The notes beneath the pieces are model-generated. The model searched no databases. It had not been told where the DNA came from and saw only the letters and a program-made list of their open reading frames with translations. Of a stretch of DNA of 64,000 bases, positions 1-12,514 are shown piece after piece. The DNA lies in NCBI GenBank assembly GCA_016801885.1, contig CM028901.1, forward strand, positions 6,780,783 through 6,844,782. Direction: 5' to 3'. Numbering within the stretch: position 1 is the stretch's first letter; every line of letters begins with the position of its first letter. Made by a program: the position numbers and the translations under genes. This stretch comes from Toxotes chatareus (lineage: Eukaryota; Chordata; Actinopteri; Toxotidae).

Positions 1-668
1 TTTTCTTAAAAAAGTATTTATCAATTATCAAAACAGTTGTCATGTTACTAATTGCTTCAACTCTGATTTAATTAATTATCATAATGATATGGTATCTTAA
101 GATGAAGCCAGGAAACAGTTTTGCTCAATAGATAGCATAAACAAACTGCTTGTTCAAATAGTCTTTAGCCTTTTCTGTAAGTGAATTGCTTGTTTAAACA
201 CCTTCTAATTTCAGCTGTTATATAATTTTTTGAAAATGAATTCATGTATCTATACCAGGTTAATAGGACAGAAAGGCTAAAATAACTAAAAGACATCTTT
301 TACAATAACATAGGTGAGGCAAAAAATATGGCCAACATTCTTGTTCTTATCAGACCCCTGCTGACACCCAACTCACCAACTGTTTTATTTTTAACCCCCC
401 AGAGGTAGGCTACTTCCTTGTCCTTGCTTCATCTCAAGATAACTGCAGGACTCTTGTAGTGCATAAACAGCAATAGTAACAATACTAATTATAATAATAC
501 AAATCTGCACATCACTAGCTGCTTTGCACAAACCCATGAAACCAGCATTTCAAAAATCACAATCTGTGAGACAGATTTGCCAGCAACGCAGACACCTGCA
601 CCCTTCTGAGGAATGTCGGCCACCCAGTTTCAAGGCTCTCACACTCACACACACACGCATGCATGCAT

Positions 669-716
<48 letters not shown>

Positions 717-1268
717 GCCCACCGAGCTTCGACTGTAGACGGCAAGAATAGAAACCGCCAAAAAAAAAAGCCTTAGAATACGATGTGGCTTTAATATTTG
801 CAATGTTTGATGTGAAACATTGATAACACCGCAGAACGGCAGACAAGACCGAGTAACACTGTCACCGAATCGGTTAAACGGGAATGAAAGGAGCCTCGCT
901 TAGTTCAGTCCACAGTGAACGCCCTTTTTCGCTTTCCGGAAAACAAACCATGGCTACTGCATGGCGTCTGGCAAACATTAAGCATTATTTCTTGGATGTT
1001 TCATTCACACAAACTAAGTTGGTACGAGCAGAACGCTGTCTCCCTAACCACGGCGTGTAAAAAACAATAGATGGGTTAAAGTGCAGTAGCGCTTCCCATT
1101 CAGCAAGCACCGAACAATGACTGAGCCGCGGAGCATCACTGGCGTCCGCTTACAGACAGGAGCTGCGATTCAGATCCAGATTAAAAGCGTCCCCACAAGC
1201 ACACGGAGCAAATTTAACGATTTTCCGTCGAAACACCGATCATCAGCAGTAAATATCCGTGAACTAAC
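1..1268. other. No coding sequence seen; probable first intron of a minus-strand neighbour
   Basis: No exon with recognisable protein similarity is present on either strand. The left half is AT-rich. From about 830 the sequence becomes richer in CpG toward the promoter-like segment at 1.27-1.42 kb. If the minus-strand donor at 1268 is real, this stretch is the start of an intron. A CA microsatellite is the only clear feature. Confidence 0.4.
673..714. repeat. (AC)n microsatellite
   Basis: About 21 uninterrupted AC units, preceded by a GCATGCATACAT stretch. Confidence 0.97.
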
Positions 1269-1390
1269 CTGTGAGTGTCGTTAGACGATGATGTTCCTGA
1301 TTCCCGGCCGCACAGCTGATGATCTCTCCCGCTCATCCACGGGGTTTCCCTCCAATCAAAGACACAGAGGCAGGGTCGCACCGGGACGGA
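1269..1390 (-). other. Putative noncoding first exon of a minus-strand gene (ywhaz by synteny)
   Basis: On the minus strand a CpG-richer segment ends in AG followed by the good donor GTTAGT (intron begins at 1268). It lies just downstream of a CRE and an X-box motif. No conserved protein is encoded, which fits a 5' UTR exon. In human 8q22.3 the gene beyond ZNF706 is YWHAZ, on the same strand as ZNF706, and it has a noncoding first exon. The ywhaz identity therefore rests on synteny only, because no 14-3-3 coding sequence is inside the window. The upstream edge is approximate. Confidence 0.35.
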
Positions 1391-1419
1391 TGACGTCACA
1401 ATCGTGTTGCTAGGGCAAC
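1352..1419 (-). promoter_or_regulatory. Promoter cluster: X-box, palindromic CRE, CCAAT box
   Basis: Read on the minus strand, the order is: an RFX-type X-box with inverted half sites GTTGC and GCAAC (1419-1406), then a full CRE TGACGTCA (1398-1391), then an inverted CCAAT box (1356-1352). The cluster sits at the head of the putative first exon. Motif matches were read by eye; binding is inferred. Confidence 0.5.
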
Positions 1420-4400
1420 CACATTCACGGGCAAAAAATTTTTTTTATTAAAAAAAAAAAATCTCAATCAGTGCAAAATTTTTAAGATTTTTCAAGAGTT
1501 TTCGAAATATGTTTACTACTATAGTTTCTTTTTTTAAATTACTAAATCAAATAAACAATGCGTATGGGACACATGTTTTGCTTCTGAATTCTTATAGCTG
1601 TAGAAGTGTGTTTCACTGTTGCATGAATACAGAAAAATACACACCATTCGCGTTGGCTCAAAAACGCCCGCAAAGGCTCGTGGGAGATGTAGTTGAGGAG
1701 TTTTACAGCCTAATACAGTGGTAGATGTCTTTTAAAATAGGGGCAGAAAACAGTATATTGGTTCAGTGATTCAGAAAAGAATAATGTAGTAAGTCATTTT
1801 TTAAAAAATGTGTATGTATTAAAGCTGAAGACAGAAGCTAAGGTGTATGCTGGCTCAGAGTGATCTTTTTAACTATCATTTATAATCTTTTTTTTTCGCA
1901 TAAGTGTCATAAAAGCTGATTGCTGTCAGTTGCTATGGAAACTGTGTCTCTCAGAGGGGTACTCTGATGGACCAGGCTTAGATTTGTCATAATTTTCATT
2001 TCTGTTTCTCTGTCATCAAAAGTGGAAACAAATAAGAAATGAAAAAAAAAACCATCAATTGTTGACCATTTGTTCCACTGAGAGCCCCCCCACATACACA
2101 CATGCCCACATGGTAAATTGCATGTCTATTAACATAGTGAAATCCAAGTACTTTGGCCACCACACTGGCTTCACAGGCACTTCCATCTGAATACCATGGC
2201 CCCCTCAGAAGTCCAGCTACCATCCCTGTTTATCTAGTTCTACTAGTTTACAAATAGCCACTAATTACACCGGTATCAAACATGAATCACAGCCTTTGCT
2301 TAGTCTTGTGAAAGAAAGTAAATAAAAATAGTTTCTGAATGAAGTTCTGTGTGAGAGCAAGGGTGCAGGCACTTCTCTGGGGTCATCAGGTGGACATCCT
2401 CTCTGTAGCTTGTGAGCTGGACATGTGACACTGATGTAACATGTCCTTTCCTTCAATGGAATCATGTGTGGAATAGTTTCTGAAGCCAGAGGGGATGCTA
2501 ACTAGTGGGACTAGAGGAACTAGACAAACAGTGATGGTAGCTGTATAAACAGTTTTCATTACTACAATTAGAAACAATTAAATTCTCACACATTTATTAC
2601 AGCAAACAGTAGAGGTAGATGAAACTGCCACACATACAGTATACTTGAATAAAAATGTTCCCCAGAATAAAAATGTTCCCCAGAAATAAACTATTCCAGT
2701 TATAACAGGCTGTAGAAAATAATGCTCAATGATCAGGTTTTCATCAGGGTGTGCCTTGGTCCACCGACCTTTGGGTGGGGTTTTGAGTTGTTTTTAAGTA
2801 GACCTAAAGACGCCAATGGGCCACTGTGCTGATTCTGAAACACAAGCTTGTTTTGGACCTGGACAGAGAAACTGATAATACATCAATATTGTTGCCATGG
2901 TGGCCACTGACTGACTGAGCTGTTTTCCTGAAAATTAAAATGCACATAAACTTGTCTGTAAATCTGAATTAACCTTAAGTGATTTAAATGACATAAAGCC
3001 CAAAACCACAATGTTTCAGAGTTTCATTGCCACCAGTACAATGAGAGCAGATCATGGTTTGCAGCTGTTTTCATCTCTTCAGACTGAGATATGTGCCTGG
3101 AAATAGATGATCTATAGCCAGTGGGAATCTAATTAATTCCTTCACCTAATTAAGACAACTAATTTCATTTGGTGCAAGTGCTCCTCTTTTTCATGTCAGT
3201 CCTGGGCCTGGATTCAAATAGGCAGGCCATAACACCAAGGAGATCACACAGATGTGTATGTGTGCGTCTGTTTGTATGAATGAACATGTGCTGTGTTTTT
3301 TTCATTCACAAGGTTACAGATGGGAAGGAAGGAGGTGTATTATGTGTGAGGACACAGAGGAACAATGTGGGCTATGACTCATTCAGCCGAGCTACTGAAA
3401 CCATAAAAAAAAAAAAAAAAAACCAAGAAGCAGCAGCATGGCACCAGCTTTTTTTCTGAATGCTCAGAACGAGGGGAGTTGATCCTTCTTTCTCCTCAAA
3501 TTATTTAATTCTAACAAAGAAGACAGATTTCCAAGGACTAAGAGAATATAAGGCAGGCTTCTAATACATAAAATGCAATCTGTCATAGCCGATTGCATTT
3601 TATGCATTAAAACACAGAGACTTAATTATTTTGTGATGTAAAAGAGTCAGAGTCTTTGTTTTCTGCTGGACAAGTGACTTATGGGTTCAGACAGGATTCA
3701 CTGTTCTTGTTAATCCGACACACAATACTGAATTTGAGTCATTTCCTGCAGTTCAACTTATACAATCACATCACTGCTTGTTTCAAGTCATATTTTCCAT
3801 GCGTAACCATTTTTCCTTTTCAGTTTACCACGGGTATTTATACTAAACACTCAAAGCAAAAACATACTTGCAGTTCAAATTCAGAATCTTATCTGCAAGA
3901 TGCTATCTGTGATGCAGTCTGAGGTAGTTTTGTCTGTTGACTATTACTTCATGTCAGCTTCCGTGTACAATTTAACCCACAGAAAACCCCCAAAAAGAAC
4001 AAACACCCACAGTGTAAAACTCCTGCTAATGCGGATACTAATGTTTGATCCACTTTCCTATAAATCAGTGAATATTTTCTTACTCGACTCCAGGTGTTTA
4101 TACCCCCAAGAGTAGCAAATGTATGACCTTTGTGGCTCAGGTTTGATCAATATGGGGTCACATCAGATGGCAGTGGAGAATCATTAATTCATTTAAAAAA
4201 TGTCACAGATTATTAACACAGCCTCCTGGGATGATTTCCACATCAGCTGTCAATTACTCTGTGTGACACTTCATGTCTCCCCTTCAGCCAGATATCCAGG
4301 CTCCTGAGAGACAAAATGCAATACTCTGCATACAAATATTATTATTCATTAACTGTTGCACATTTATAAATGGCAGCTAATGTCCTATGAAGGATTTGCA

Positions 4401-4749
4401 TTTACATAATGTGAAAAAAAAAACATTATTATGTGAGCAGAGCAGCAGACAAGTGCAGGCAGTTTGGATGGAAAATGCTATGAAAACTATGAGGCTGACA
4501 AAACCTTGAAATCTAAAAAAAAAACTGTGTTTTAGTCCACTGTGCTAGACAAACAAGAAAAGGCACACATACAGCATCTGTGACTGGCAGGTCTGAAAAG
4601 AAAAGACAGGGAGGATTCTTTCAAATAATACTATCAACTGAACAAGACAAGGTCTATGTGCAATTTGTCTCCTTCATCGTACATCCTACAAACATTATCA
4701 AAGAAAACTATCTGAAGAAACACTTCCAAGAAAAAAGCAGATATACAAC
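1420..4749. other. Intergenic stretch, no gene seen
   Basis: Only short chance ORFs occur here. It holds an X-box-like site (1929-1942), a hairpin-forming inverted repeat (3562-3609), a poly-A run near 3405-3421, and AT-rich blocks with several TAATTA-type homeodomain cores near 3130-3170 and 4325-4385. These blocks look like possible conserved noncoding elements, but that cannot be tested here. Confidence 0.5.
3562..3609. repeat. Inverted repeat, 14-bp perfect stem (19 bp with one mismatch), 10-nt loop
   Basis: CATAAAATGCAATC at 3567-3580 is matched by its exact reverse complement at 3591-3604. The match extends outward to 19 bp with a single mismatch. Confidence 0.85.
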
Positions 4750-5598
4750 AAAGTAAAATTTAATAAAATGTTATAATACATCATTGGAGCATAAATTCAT
4801 TTTCCAAGCGCACAAATGTTGTTGACAAGCTCTTGTAAAATTTTTATTAACTTGCAATTCATGTAGCAGCTTGGAAATGGCTGGCAAAATTTCACATTCT
4901 TTATGACCTGACATAAAATTCTGATTAACTACATGAAAGATTGCAGTACAACAGGCCAGACAGCGCTGTGGAGGAGCTGATATTAGAAAGAAAAAAAAAA
5001 AAAAACTCACTGTCTCTATTTTGTTCAATACTCAACATTCAAAGCCAAATGAAATTGATTTACTGAAAAAACAGGTGCAACAAACTAAAAATTAGAATTA
5101 AAACATTTCATCTATATCCCATCCAATCCAAATCCATGCCCTGTCAGCACACTGTGTTTACCTCATGTGACATGCTGGCTATAAAAGTTTAATCAGACAT
5201 TAAATTCATTAAAGCTTCTGATAAAGAGGTACAAGATCTAGCAGCAAGAAATATTCCTATGTGCACAACACATTCTGGGCAGTGAGGAGTTTGTTCTGAG
5301 AAACTGTGCGAATGAAGCAAGAAACTTTCATTCACCACTCGGATCAAAAAGGTCGTCAGTGAGCTTGAAATCAAAACCAGAATTTGGGTTTAGCCCCTTG
5401 TGTATTTAACACTAGCAAAAAACAGGACTAGATGGAAGGAAGGACTGCGTCAAAGGCAACTTGGCCTGTTAAAGCCTAAATTACGATAACGGTTTCTTCA
5501 TGTTGTTTACATCAAATCATCCATTGCTGTCAGACTGAGACAAGTGCATGATTGGTGCAGGGCCTTGAAGAACTCAGTTTGGTGTCCACAGTGACCGT
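4750..5598 (-). other. znf706: Probable 3' UTR of znf706
   Basis: This is noncoding sequence directly after the znf706 stop codon on the minus strand. Candidate poly(A) signals read on that strand are AATAAA at 4848-4843 and ATTAAA at 4764-4759. The true end could be at either or elsewhere. Confidence 0.45.
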
Positions 5599-6036
5599 TT
5601 ATGCCTCCACTCCTTCTAATTCAGGGGGCAGAGGAGATTTCGGGTGCTTACTCTCGAAGTGCTGCTTGAAGGTTTTTGGGTCCGGCATCTGGGACTGCAG
5701 AAGGGAACGAAACAGACAACAAACACTACGTTATAATTTAGGGAAACGGACAAGTCTTGCATTTGGTTGACAATATGACCTTTCAGTGATCAAATAACTT
5801 TATACAAATCTAACATAGCAAGACCAAACAAGACCAAACTGTAGCAGAATCAACCAGTTAATCCAACATCTGGGTTGTGAGAGCTGAGGCTTCATACCCA
5901 CCCTGCACACAGAGCAGGTAAACACTAGTGCGGCCTTGGCTGCCGTCTTTTGATCATGACCCTTGGCCTTCTTCATTTCTGCCTGTTTCTTGGCATTTTT
6001 CTGCTGAGACTGTATCTTCTGATGCCCACGTGCCAT
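5599..6036 (-). CDS. znf706: Zinc finger protein 706, two coding exons
   Basis: Small nuclear/cytoplasmic protein with a basic SERF-like N-terminus and one C2H2 zinc finger. Coding exons are 6036-5902 (45 codons) and 5694-5599 (31 codons plus TAA), giving 76 aa, the same length as human ZNF706. The protein starts MARGHQKIQSQQKNAKKQA. The finger has C41, C44, H57 and H62 (C-x2-C-x12-H-x4-H), and the tail is PLPPELEGVEA. Intron borders are AGG|GTGGGT and CTGCAG|TCC; joining them restores the CRSQMPDPK segment that human has as CRTQMPDPK. The ATG exon begins at 6047 after a TAG acceptor, so an upstream noncoding exon exists. The family is linked to G-quadruplex and amyloid-prone protein binding and to stem-cell differentiation (established knowledge, not visible here). 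Its divergent neighbour is grhl2, as in human. Confidence 0.95.
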
Positions 6037-6047
6037 GATGGCAAAGC

Positions 6048-7762
6048 CTAGAGAGGAGGATGCAGGAAGGACAAAGGGCTTAATGTTTACTGGTAAACAT
6101 CGGTGTTGTGGACATGTTTTATTATTGTTGATACACATCTACCATAAACAAGTCAGTTAGTAAAAGCCTATTAACTGTTCTTTCTGCTCTCACAGCAAAG
6201 GGTTGTATAATACCATGTTTACTGTGATACCAAAAGGTCCTAATGCAAGGCCTTTATTATAGGCACCTAAAAGTTTCAGGAACACAAATACTCTACAAAG
6301 CAAGCAAAGAATCAAGAAGTGCCAGTCAGCCAGGATCAGGCAAAGTAAACAAGATAAAGCTCCCATCTGACCTAAACTGTGATGCAGGTGTTTCAGGTTA
6401 AACACAGTCAGCAAGCAGACTTACATGAGGGGAAGGGTTAGTCATTCAGGACAAGGGAAAATAAACAGCATTAGAAATGTTTAGCATAATGGCTGGATAT
6501 GGGCGTATTCCAAGAACAAAGTTATCTGGATAATTCTGCTGAATAAACCTGCAATCACATTAAATCTAACACATGGACTGCTGTTAAAAAATAATAAATA
6601 CAAGGTCCAGGTTTTAATCAACAAAGATAACAAACCTGTTTCTTGGAACCTTGTCCAGGTTTGTCAGGTGGTACCACAGATTTATTTGCAATTCGCATTT
6701 TTGAGAGGGTGATAGCAGAAAAACTAGTTTCTCCCGTCCAGCGCATACTTCAAAGATGGCACTTTAAATAAGATCATTCCTTGTTAAAGGTTCAGGTGGA
6801 TATGGAGGTGAAGGTTTGGGTATGTAGACGGGACTTTGGCACCTACTACAATTGTACTGGGAACCTATAAAAATGCAAGCTTATTAGTATGTCTGGATTA
6901 AAATGAGCCGTGGGCCCTTTGTATTTCAGGCAGAATACCAAAATTAAAGGATAAAGCTGCATCCATTTTGAGGCCCTTATCATTTTTATTATATTATGCT
7001 TAAGTTGAGCATATTCCCTAACAAATGTTCAGTTAATCAGATTACCACACTCTGATTGAACCTGAGGCATTCAGGGCCCCTGCAGGTCTAGGGACTCGGG
7101 CGAGTCGCCCACTTTGCCCTGTTGGTAATCCAGCCTTGCTTACTAGCAACTTCTATAAATAGTCAACTGTTAGTCTGCAATGGATTTAGTGTTAACTAGT
7201 GTTGGTTAGCTTATGAAAAATGTGGTAAGCTTGCTAAGCACTCAGTATGTTAACCTGTACCAACACCATATGTTATATGATATGAGAGGTTTAAAAAACG
7301 ACGTACATTTGATATTTGATGCTTGAGACACTGAACGTAAAATGACAATTTCTGTCATTTCGGTGAGATAATTGTTCAGATAGTGGAGCAGTGAGTAAAT
7401 ACAGACGAATTAGCACGTTAGCAGTTAGTTTCCACCTCTTCATTTAATGCCCGGACAAGTCCTCTTGTTGGAGTCCTTCAGACCAAACCGTTAACTTACT
7501 ACAGCAGATGTGGTTCACTGTCATCGAGGTGACACCAGTTTGACTTGTCCTGTATTAATCCAGCTGTTTGACGGAGCTGAACTGCAAGTGTCAATCACCT
7601 ATAACGTGGGTTAGCCCACATGCTAACCTCAGCTCCCTCATGTTATCTCGTTAGCTAGCCGGCTAAGTAACCTGGTGAACATTTCCTTCAGCTTGTACTT
7701 AACCAACGATATGTTGTGGCTAATAACATTTGATGATTCTTTTAAAGGACGGCAATGCTTAC
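6048..7762 (-). other. znf706: znf706 5' intron, no other gene seen
   Basis: This lies between the acceptor before the ATG exon and a candidate first-exon donor at 7762. I see no coding sequence or strong repeat. Confidence 0.4.
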
Positions 7763-7900
7763 CTCTTAAAACAAGAGTACGTGTCGTTAGCTGGGTGCCC
7801 ACACACAAGTGTGACAGCTGCTTAGTTCACATTTAACCTGAGACTAATGCTGCATTCACTGACACTCGCAAGATTCGGCTTTGATAACAGTTGTGCAATT
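7763..7900 (-). other. znf706: Putative noncoding first exon/promoter of znf706
   Basis: On the minus strand the segment ends in TTTTAAGAG followed by the strong donor GTAAGC. It lies about 1.7 kb upstream of the znf706 ATG exon and contains no long ORF, as expected for a 5' UTR exon. The transcription start is not resolved, so the upper edge is approximate. Confidence 0.45.
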
Positions 7901-10900
7901 TCACGGGTTGAACAAAAACTAGGCATTCATGTTTTTTCCCACTTAAGCAGCTTAAAAGTTACATAAAAGGTGGATATGTCAGGACTAGTAAACCAAACTG
8001 TGATTTTAGTGAATGACAGGATGACACAAATTGCCTATTAATACAACTCATACAAATGTTTTTCACGATTATAGGAGGTATCATGGAATGCACCCGGAGG
8101 GCTGGGTGATTTACCATTGACAATGTTGCCCCCAAGCGGCAGCATTTGGTTACTACACGGCCACACAAAATTATGGAAACAAGAAGCTATTTTCGGTTGT
8201 CAAATGATCACAAGTACCAAGTTTGCTTTGTCCCCTGTTTTTTTCGTTTACCACTACACTGAAGAGTATGATGTGGTTGTGTGTAGCGGTGTGTGATATC
8301 TGCAGACACATGGCTGATGATGTTTTATTATTCATTTGGAACAAGGAAACAAAAGAGTTTTCTCATCTGTGACTATGTTAACACATTAGACATACAGTGG
8401 GACTGGAACAATTAAAAGGTATAGTTAGAGGAAAAAAGGTGAAGAACAGAATTTACTATTGACATATGTAGAACATGTGATGAGATGTCTATAATCAAAA
8501 TTCACCAGGCAGTTGTTTACTGTTTCTTTACTCTGATTTGGATAAATCATAACAAGATTGTCAAAACTACACACTCCTAATTTAATATCCTCATTAACTT
8601 TTTAATTTGCTGTTTGTCAAATTATTTAATGTTACTTTTTTTTCACTTAATACTTTAAAGTTATAAGAAAGGTGTGCATGCCTAGGACTAAAGCTTTTTT
8701 GCGGCAATACTGGGAGGTCAGTGGTAAATGCGATATTCCCTCAGTGTTAACACTAGGGGGCAAGAATGAGGAAGACTATTGAATACAGTGTCTCAGTGCT
8801 ACCAGCATCTGCAATATGTCCACACTAAAGCTTCACAGTGTGACCACGAGACCTGCAACACACATAACTCTGTGAACTGATATACACCTCATCCTGATGA
8901 TGGTTTTAATGGTAAAGGAGCCAAATTATTATCATGTTAACCTCAATTCGAAGACCCCGTAACACCCGTTTTCACTGTTAAGCACTGACCAACATTTATT
9001 TTTTAATCACAGCTACACAAACACTGCAGCAACCTGACCTGTGCAGACCATAGTGTGGTTCATGAGACATTAGATCTTTATCTTTTCTGTCTGTGACTGT
9101 GGTTTAGCCGTCAGGTGGGAACAGTGGAGCCATTCACCTCTGCTCAGTATTTGACTAAATTCAGCTAATATGTAAATGAACTGCAACTCCAGCTCCCACG
9201 TGATGGAAACACAAGGCCCTCATTAGATATTAGATATGAGTCCAAAATATCAATCAGTCTATTGAGAAAATACTGAAATCGTAGTTTTTATTAATGTAGT
9301 TGTGAGGTACCTTAGTTCATTTGTCTTTATTAGAAAGATTAACTTAGAGTATGCAGAAGTCTAGAAAGTAGAGTGTGTGCGTGTGTGTGTGTGTCTATTT
9401 TTATTCACTAACAGACACTGCAGCACTACTTTCTGTTGGAACTCTTCCTGACAGTTAGGTGTCATGACTTTCTTAAGAGAAATCTTATCATTGTGAGAAA
9501 AGTCTCCAGCCAGCTTTTGTGTCCCCCCTTTCCACCTCACTGCTGCTTTTTTTTCTCATCATAGGAAAAGAGAGACAATCCTTTCAGTCTTTTGTGAAAG
9601 GGGGAAATATCTCTCAAGAGAGAAGGATGTGATTATGCTTTCAGAAGGGGGCAAAAAGTAAAAGAAAGGGGGGGGGCAGGGGATGACAAAAGCCACACAT
9701 TGCTCAAGTTCCCCCACCCTGGAGGTTGTTGTGCAGGGACTTGCTAGCTTAGGTTTGGGGTGGGGTTGTCCAGCCTTAGGGCCTGTGTGAAAGCAAATCT
9801 TCCAGGTGTCAGCTATTCAATAGGAGTGGAGAATATTATCTGGTTGTCCATTGTGTGTATGAATAAGCAGGGGTTTGCCGCAGACAGCCTGAGATTTTTT
9901 TCTCCCATTTGGGCCTTTTCCTCCCGCCACAAGGGCTTTCAGGTTCACTTTCGGCTCAGCCAAGTTGGGTTTCTTTTCTTTTCTTTTTTTCCTTACTTTT
10001 GGCTCTCACACTGCAGTTTCTGGTTTATGTTTCTCACTACATTACCACAAATCTCAGGTCATCAAACTTTTCAAGATGTTAAACCAGGGTCAAGAATGAT
10101 CTCTGAAGATGCATTTTGTGGTAAAGACAGTTATTCCACCTTGCTTATCTCCCCAAAACGTGTCTGGCAACAAAACTTCACACAGAGAGGGAGAAACAGT
10201 GGCTGTCAGGGGTTAGTGTGATCTCCTACTTTTTCTGGAGGCTGTTGAGGGAAGAGGAAGTTGGATTTCATCTTCCCCATTAGCCACTTCCTCTCTCAGC
10301 TACCCCTACTCACACTTTCCCCTTTTTTTTTCCCAAACCAACAGGTTTTGCCACAGTCCACTGCTGCTGCTGCTGCACCACCTTGACATGCCACAATGTT
10401 GCCAGACCAGTTGGGCTGTACACAAGCCACAGTCACAACACAACCACATGCTGGTGGTAACTTTCACCGCTGCCTTCAGAGGCCACGTGACTTGATTGAC
10501 ATATATAGCACACACATACACGCACACAGGGTTTATTGAGGCATATAACGGTAGTGGCTTTAATGTGTATTTTGGGAAAGGTAAATTAAATGAAATTAAA
10601 AATTAAACCACAATAAAATCACACAGATCTCAGCACCTGACCTCTCCTCCGAGGGAGAAAAAGTTAAAAGCAAACTTAATGGTACAGACTGCTTTCTTTC
10701 TTCTTGTTGTGCAATGCGAATGCATTTTTCATTGTTTCATTAAAACTGACCCTGAGATGCCCCCGAGAAATCACATCAAGAGGTCAAACCATGCCTTCAG
10801 GGGGAAAGAAGTTAATTTCTTACCCTGACACACACAGAGTTACACACCTATACACACAGAGTGCAACTGAAGGAGAGGTGAGGTCTTGGGTCAGGCAGAC

Positions 10901-10952
10901 ATAAGCCGGTTACACAGAGGCTGATTGTGAAGGTGGTGACAGCGCTCACTAG

Positions 10953-11100
10953 AATAGAATAGAATGCCTTTATTGTCATTATACGTAAGTACAACGAGAT
11001 TAAGCCACCACCAGTATCAGTGCAAAAGCAGTGTAAAATAAGATAATAAAAGATCTGAAGTATAAAATAAAATATAAACTAAAATATTTACAAAATAAAT
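10953..11100 (+). repeat. Dispersed fish repeat tail (TTTATTGTCATTATAC type)
   Basis: A short AGAATAGAATAG repeat is followed by GCCTTTATTGTCATTATAC and ACAACGAGATT, then an A-rich AAAATA-containing tail. This wording recurs many times in teleost genomes as the end of a retroposon-like repeat. It was recognised from memory; the family name was not determined. Confidence 0.6.
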
Positions 11101-11379
11101 AGATGTGCACATGTATTGTTTATGTATTTAAGTAAGAATATTTAACCTCACTAACAGCAGCAGCCCTCTGATATTTGGGCCAACTGTGTTAGTGAATGGA
11201 GTCAACAGCACTGGATCAAATGTCCATTTTAAAACAAGTAGTTATGGAATTTCAGGGTTTTTTGGGCCATATGAGGTTAATAGTCATGAATATGGTATTA
11301 ACCTTTTAGCTGCTGTAATGTATGTACAACAGATTTTATTCATTCTGGAGGAATTGAGGACTAATTGCCCATTGGTTGA

Positions 11380-11490
11380 TGCTTGTACTATCAGGGTGTG
11401 TATGAATGAATGGGTGAATGGCTTGTGGTGTGAAGCCCTTTGAGCGGTCAATTAGACAACAAAAGCGCAATGTAACTTATATAACTTTCA
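11380..11490 (+). repeat. Dispersed fish repeat (GAAGCCCTTTGAGCGGTC type)
   Basis: GAATGAATGGGTGAATGG followed by GTGAAGCCCTTTGAGCGGTC and AAAAGCGCAATGTAA matches a well-known teleost repeat in which a similar tail reads AAAGCGCTATATAA. This is a partial copy. Confidence 0.6.
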
Positions 11491-12144
11491 TACAGGTGAG
11501 TGCGATTTAAAGTGCTGGTGAGTGACAGGCTGATAATGATAAGGTAATAAAAATACAAAGAGTGAAACAAGTGTGAACTACTTCATATGATGCCACGACA
11601 ACTCCATCCAGTGACGAGGACCACAAGTTGTGGTTGAAACCTGTAGTAAACAGATCTTTGGTTTGTTTTTGTTTTTTCAAGAATGATAAAAAAATCTTTT
11701 AACCATGAGGACCATTAAAATGAAGCAATGTCTGTCTGTGGCCCCTGCTGAATTGTGAGCGGATCAATCGAAGGAGGATTGTTTAATTTGAAGGATTTGC
11801 TCAAGGATTTGAGCCCTAAAGAAGTGAAAGTATGCAGAATTTTACATGAAAAAAGTCAACAAATAAACATCATTTTGTGTAACACAAATTAATTTTTCTT
11901 TCTTGTCTCTTTAACTAAACTTTCGGGTGAGTCCAGGACCCCACTTTGGGAACAACTGCTTTAAAATGTGATTGATTTTATGAGTTAATTTTACTGCACA
12001 AAGGTAGATGACAAATTAAAGGAATCTGTACTCAAACAGGTAGACTCAGACACCTAATCCTGGCCAAGTCCAGACAAGCTGCTTCTCCCCGCGAAAAAAC
12101 TCCTGGTATGTAGGATACACCTTTCACCTCTCTCACAGAGTGGG

Positions 12145-12149
12145 ACACA

Positions 12150-12180
<31 letters not shown>

Positions 12181-12181
12181 G
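12145..12181. repeat. Compound (AC)n(AG)n microsatellite
   Basis: About 11 AC units run directly into about 7 AG units. Confidence 0.9.
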
Positions 12182-12469
12182 AAGGTATTCTGTGGCTCTC
12201 GGGCCCTGACTTTCCAGTCTTGCCCATGCCTGCTTGTGACAGCTTGTACAGTAGCCTTCGCACCATTTCAGCTGTCAAACCTCCACATGGTAGACATTCC
12301 AGCAGGCAGAAGTCATGCAGGAAAATGCACAGATAAGAGAAAAGCTTGTGTGTAACCATTATTTTGATTTGGGCAAACACAACATACTTTTCACTATGTT
12401 GTTGGAGTGGAGTTAATGATTCATGAGCATATGATACAGGCCCCATGAATCATACTGTAGATGTAATAG

Positions 12470-12500
12470 CCCCCCCCCACACACACACACACACACACAT
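12470..12500. repeat. Poly-C plus (AC)n microsatellite
   Basis: A run of C is followed by about 11 AC units, next to the minisatellite that starts at about 12515. Confidence 0.9.
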
Positions 12501-12514
12501 ACATACACAGATAG

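Noticed and set aside
550..846. 98-codon ORF with a run of Cys-Val
   Set aside because: It is a translation of the CA microsatellite.
9760..10221. 153-codon ORF upstream of grhl2
   Set aside because: No recognisable domain, biased Phe/Ser composition from T-rich DNA, no splice partners; most likely chance.
12054..12446. 130-codon minus-strand ORF
   Set aside because: It runs through a CA/AG microsatellite and has no conserved segment.
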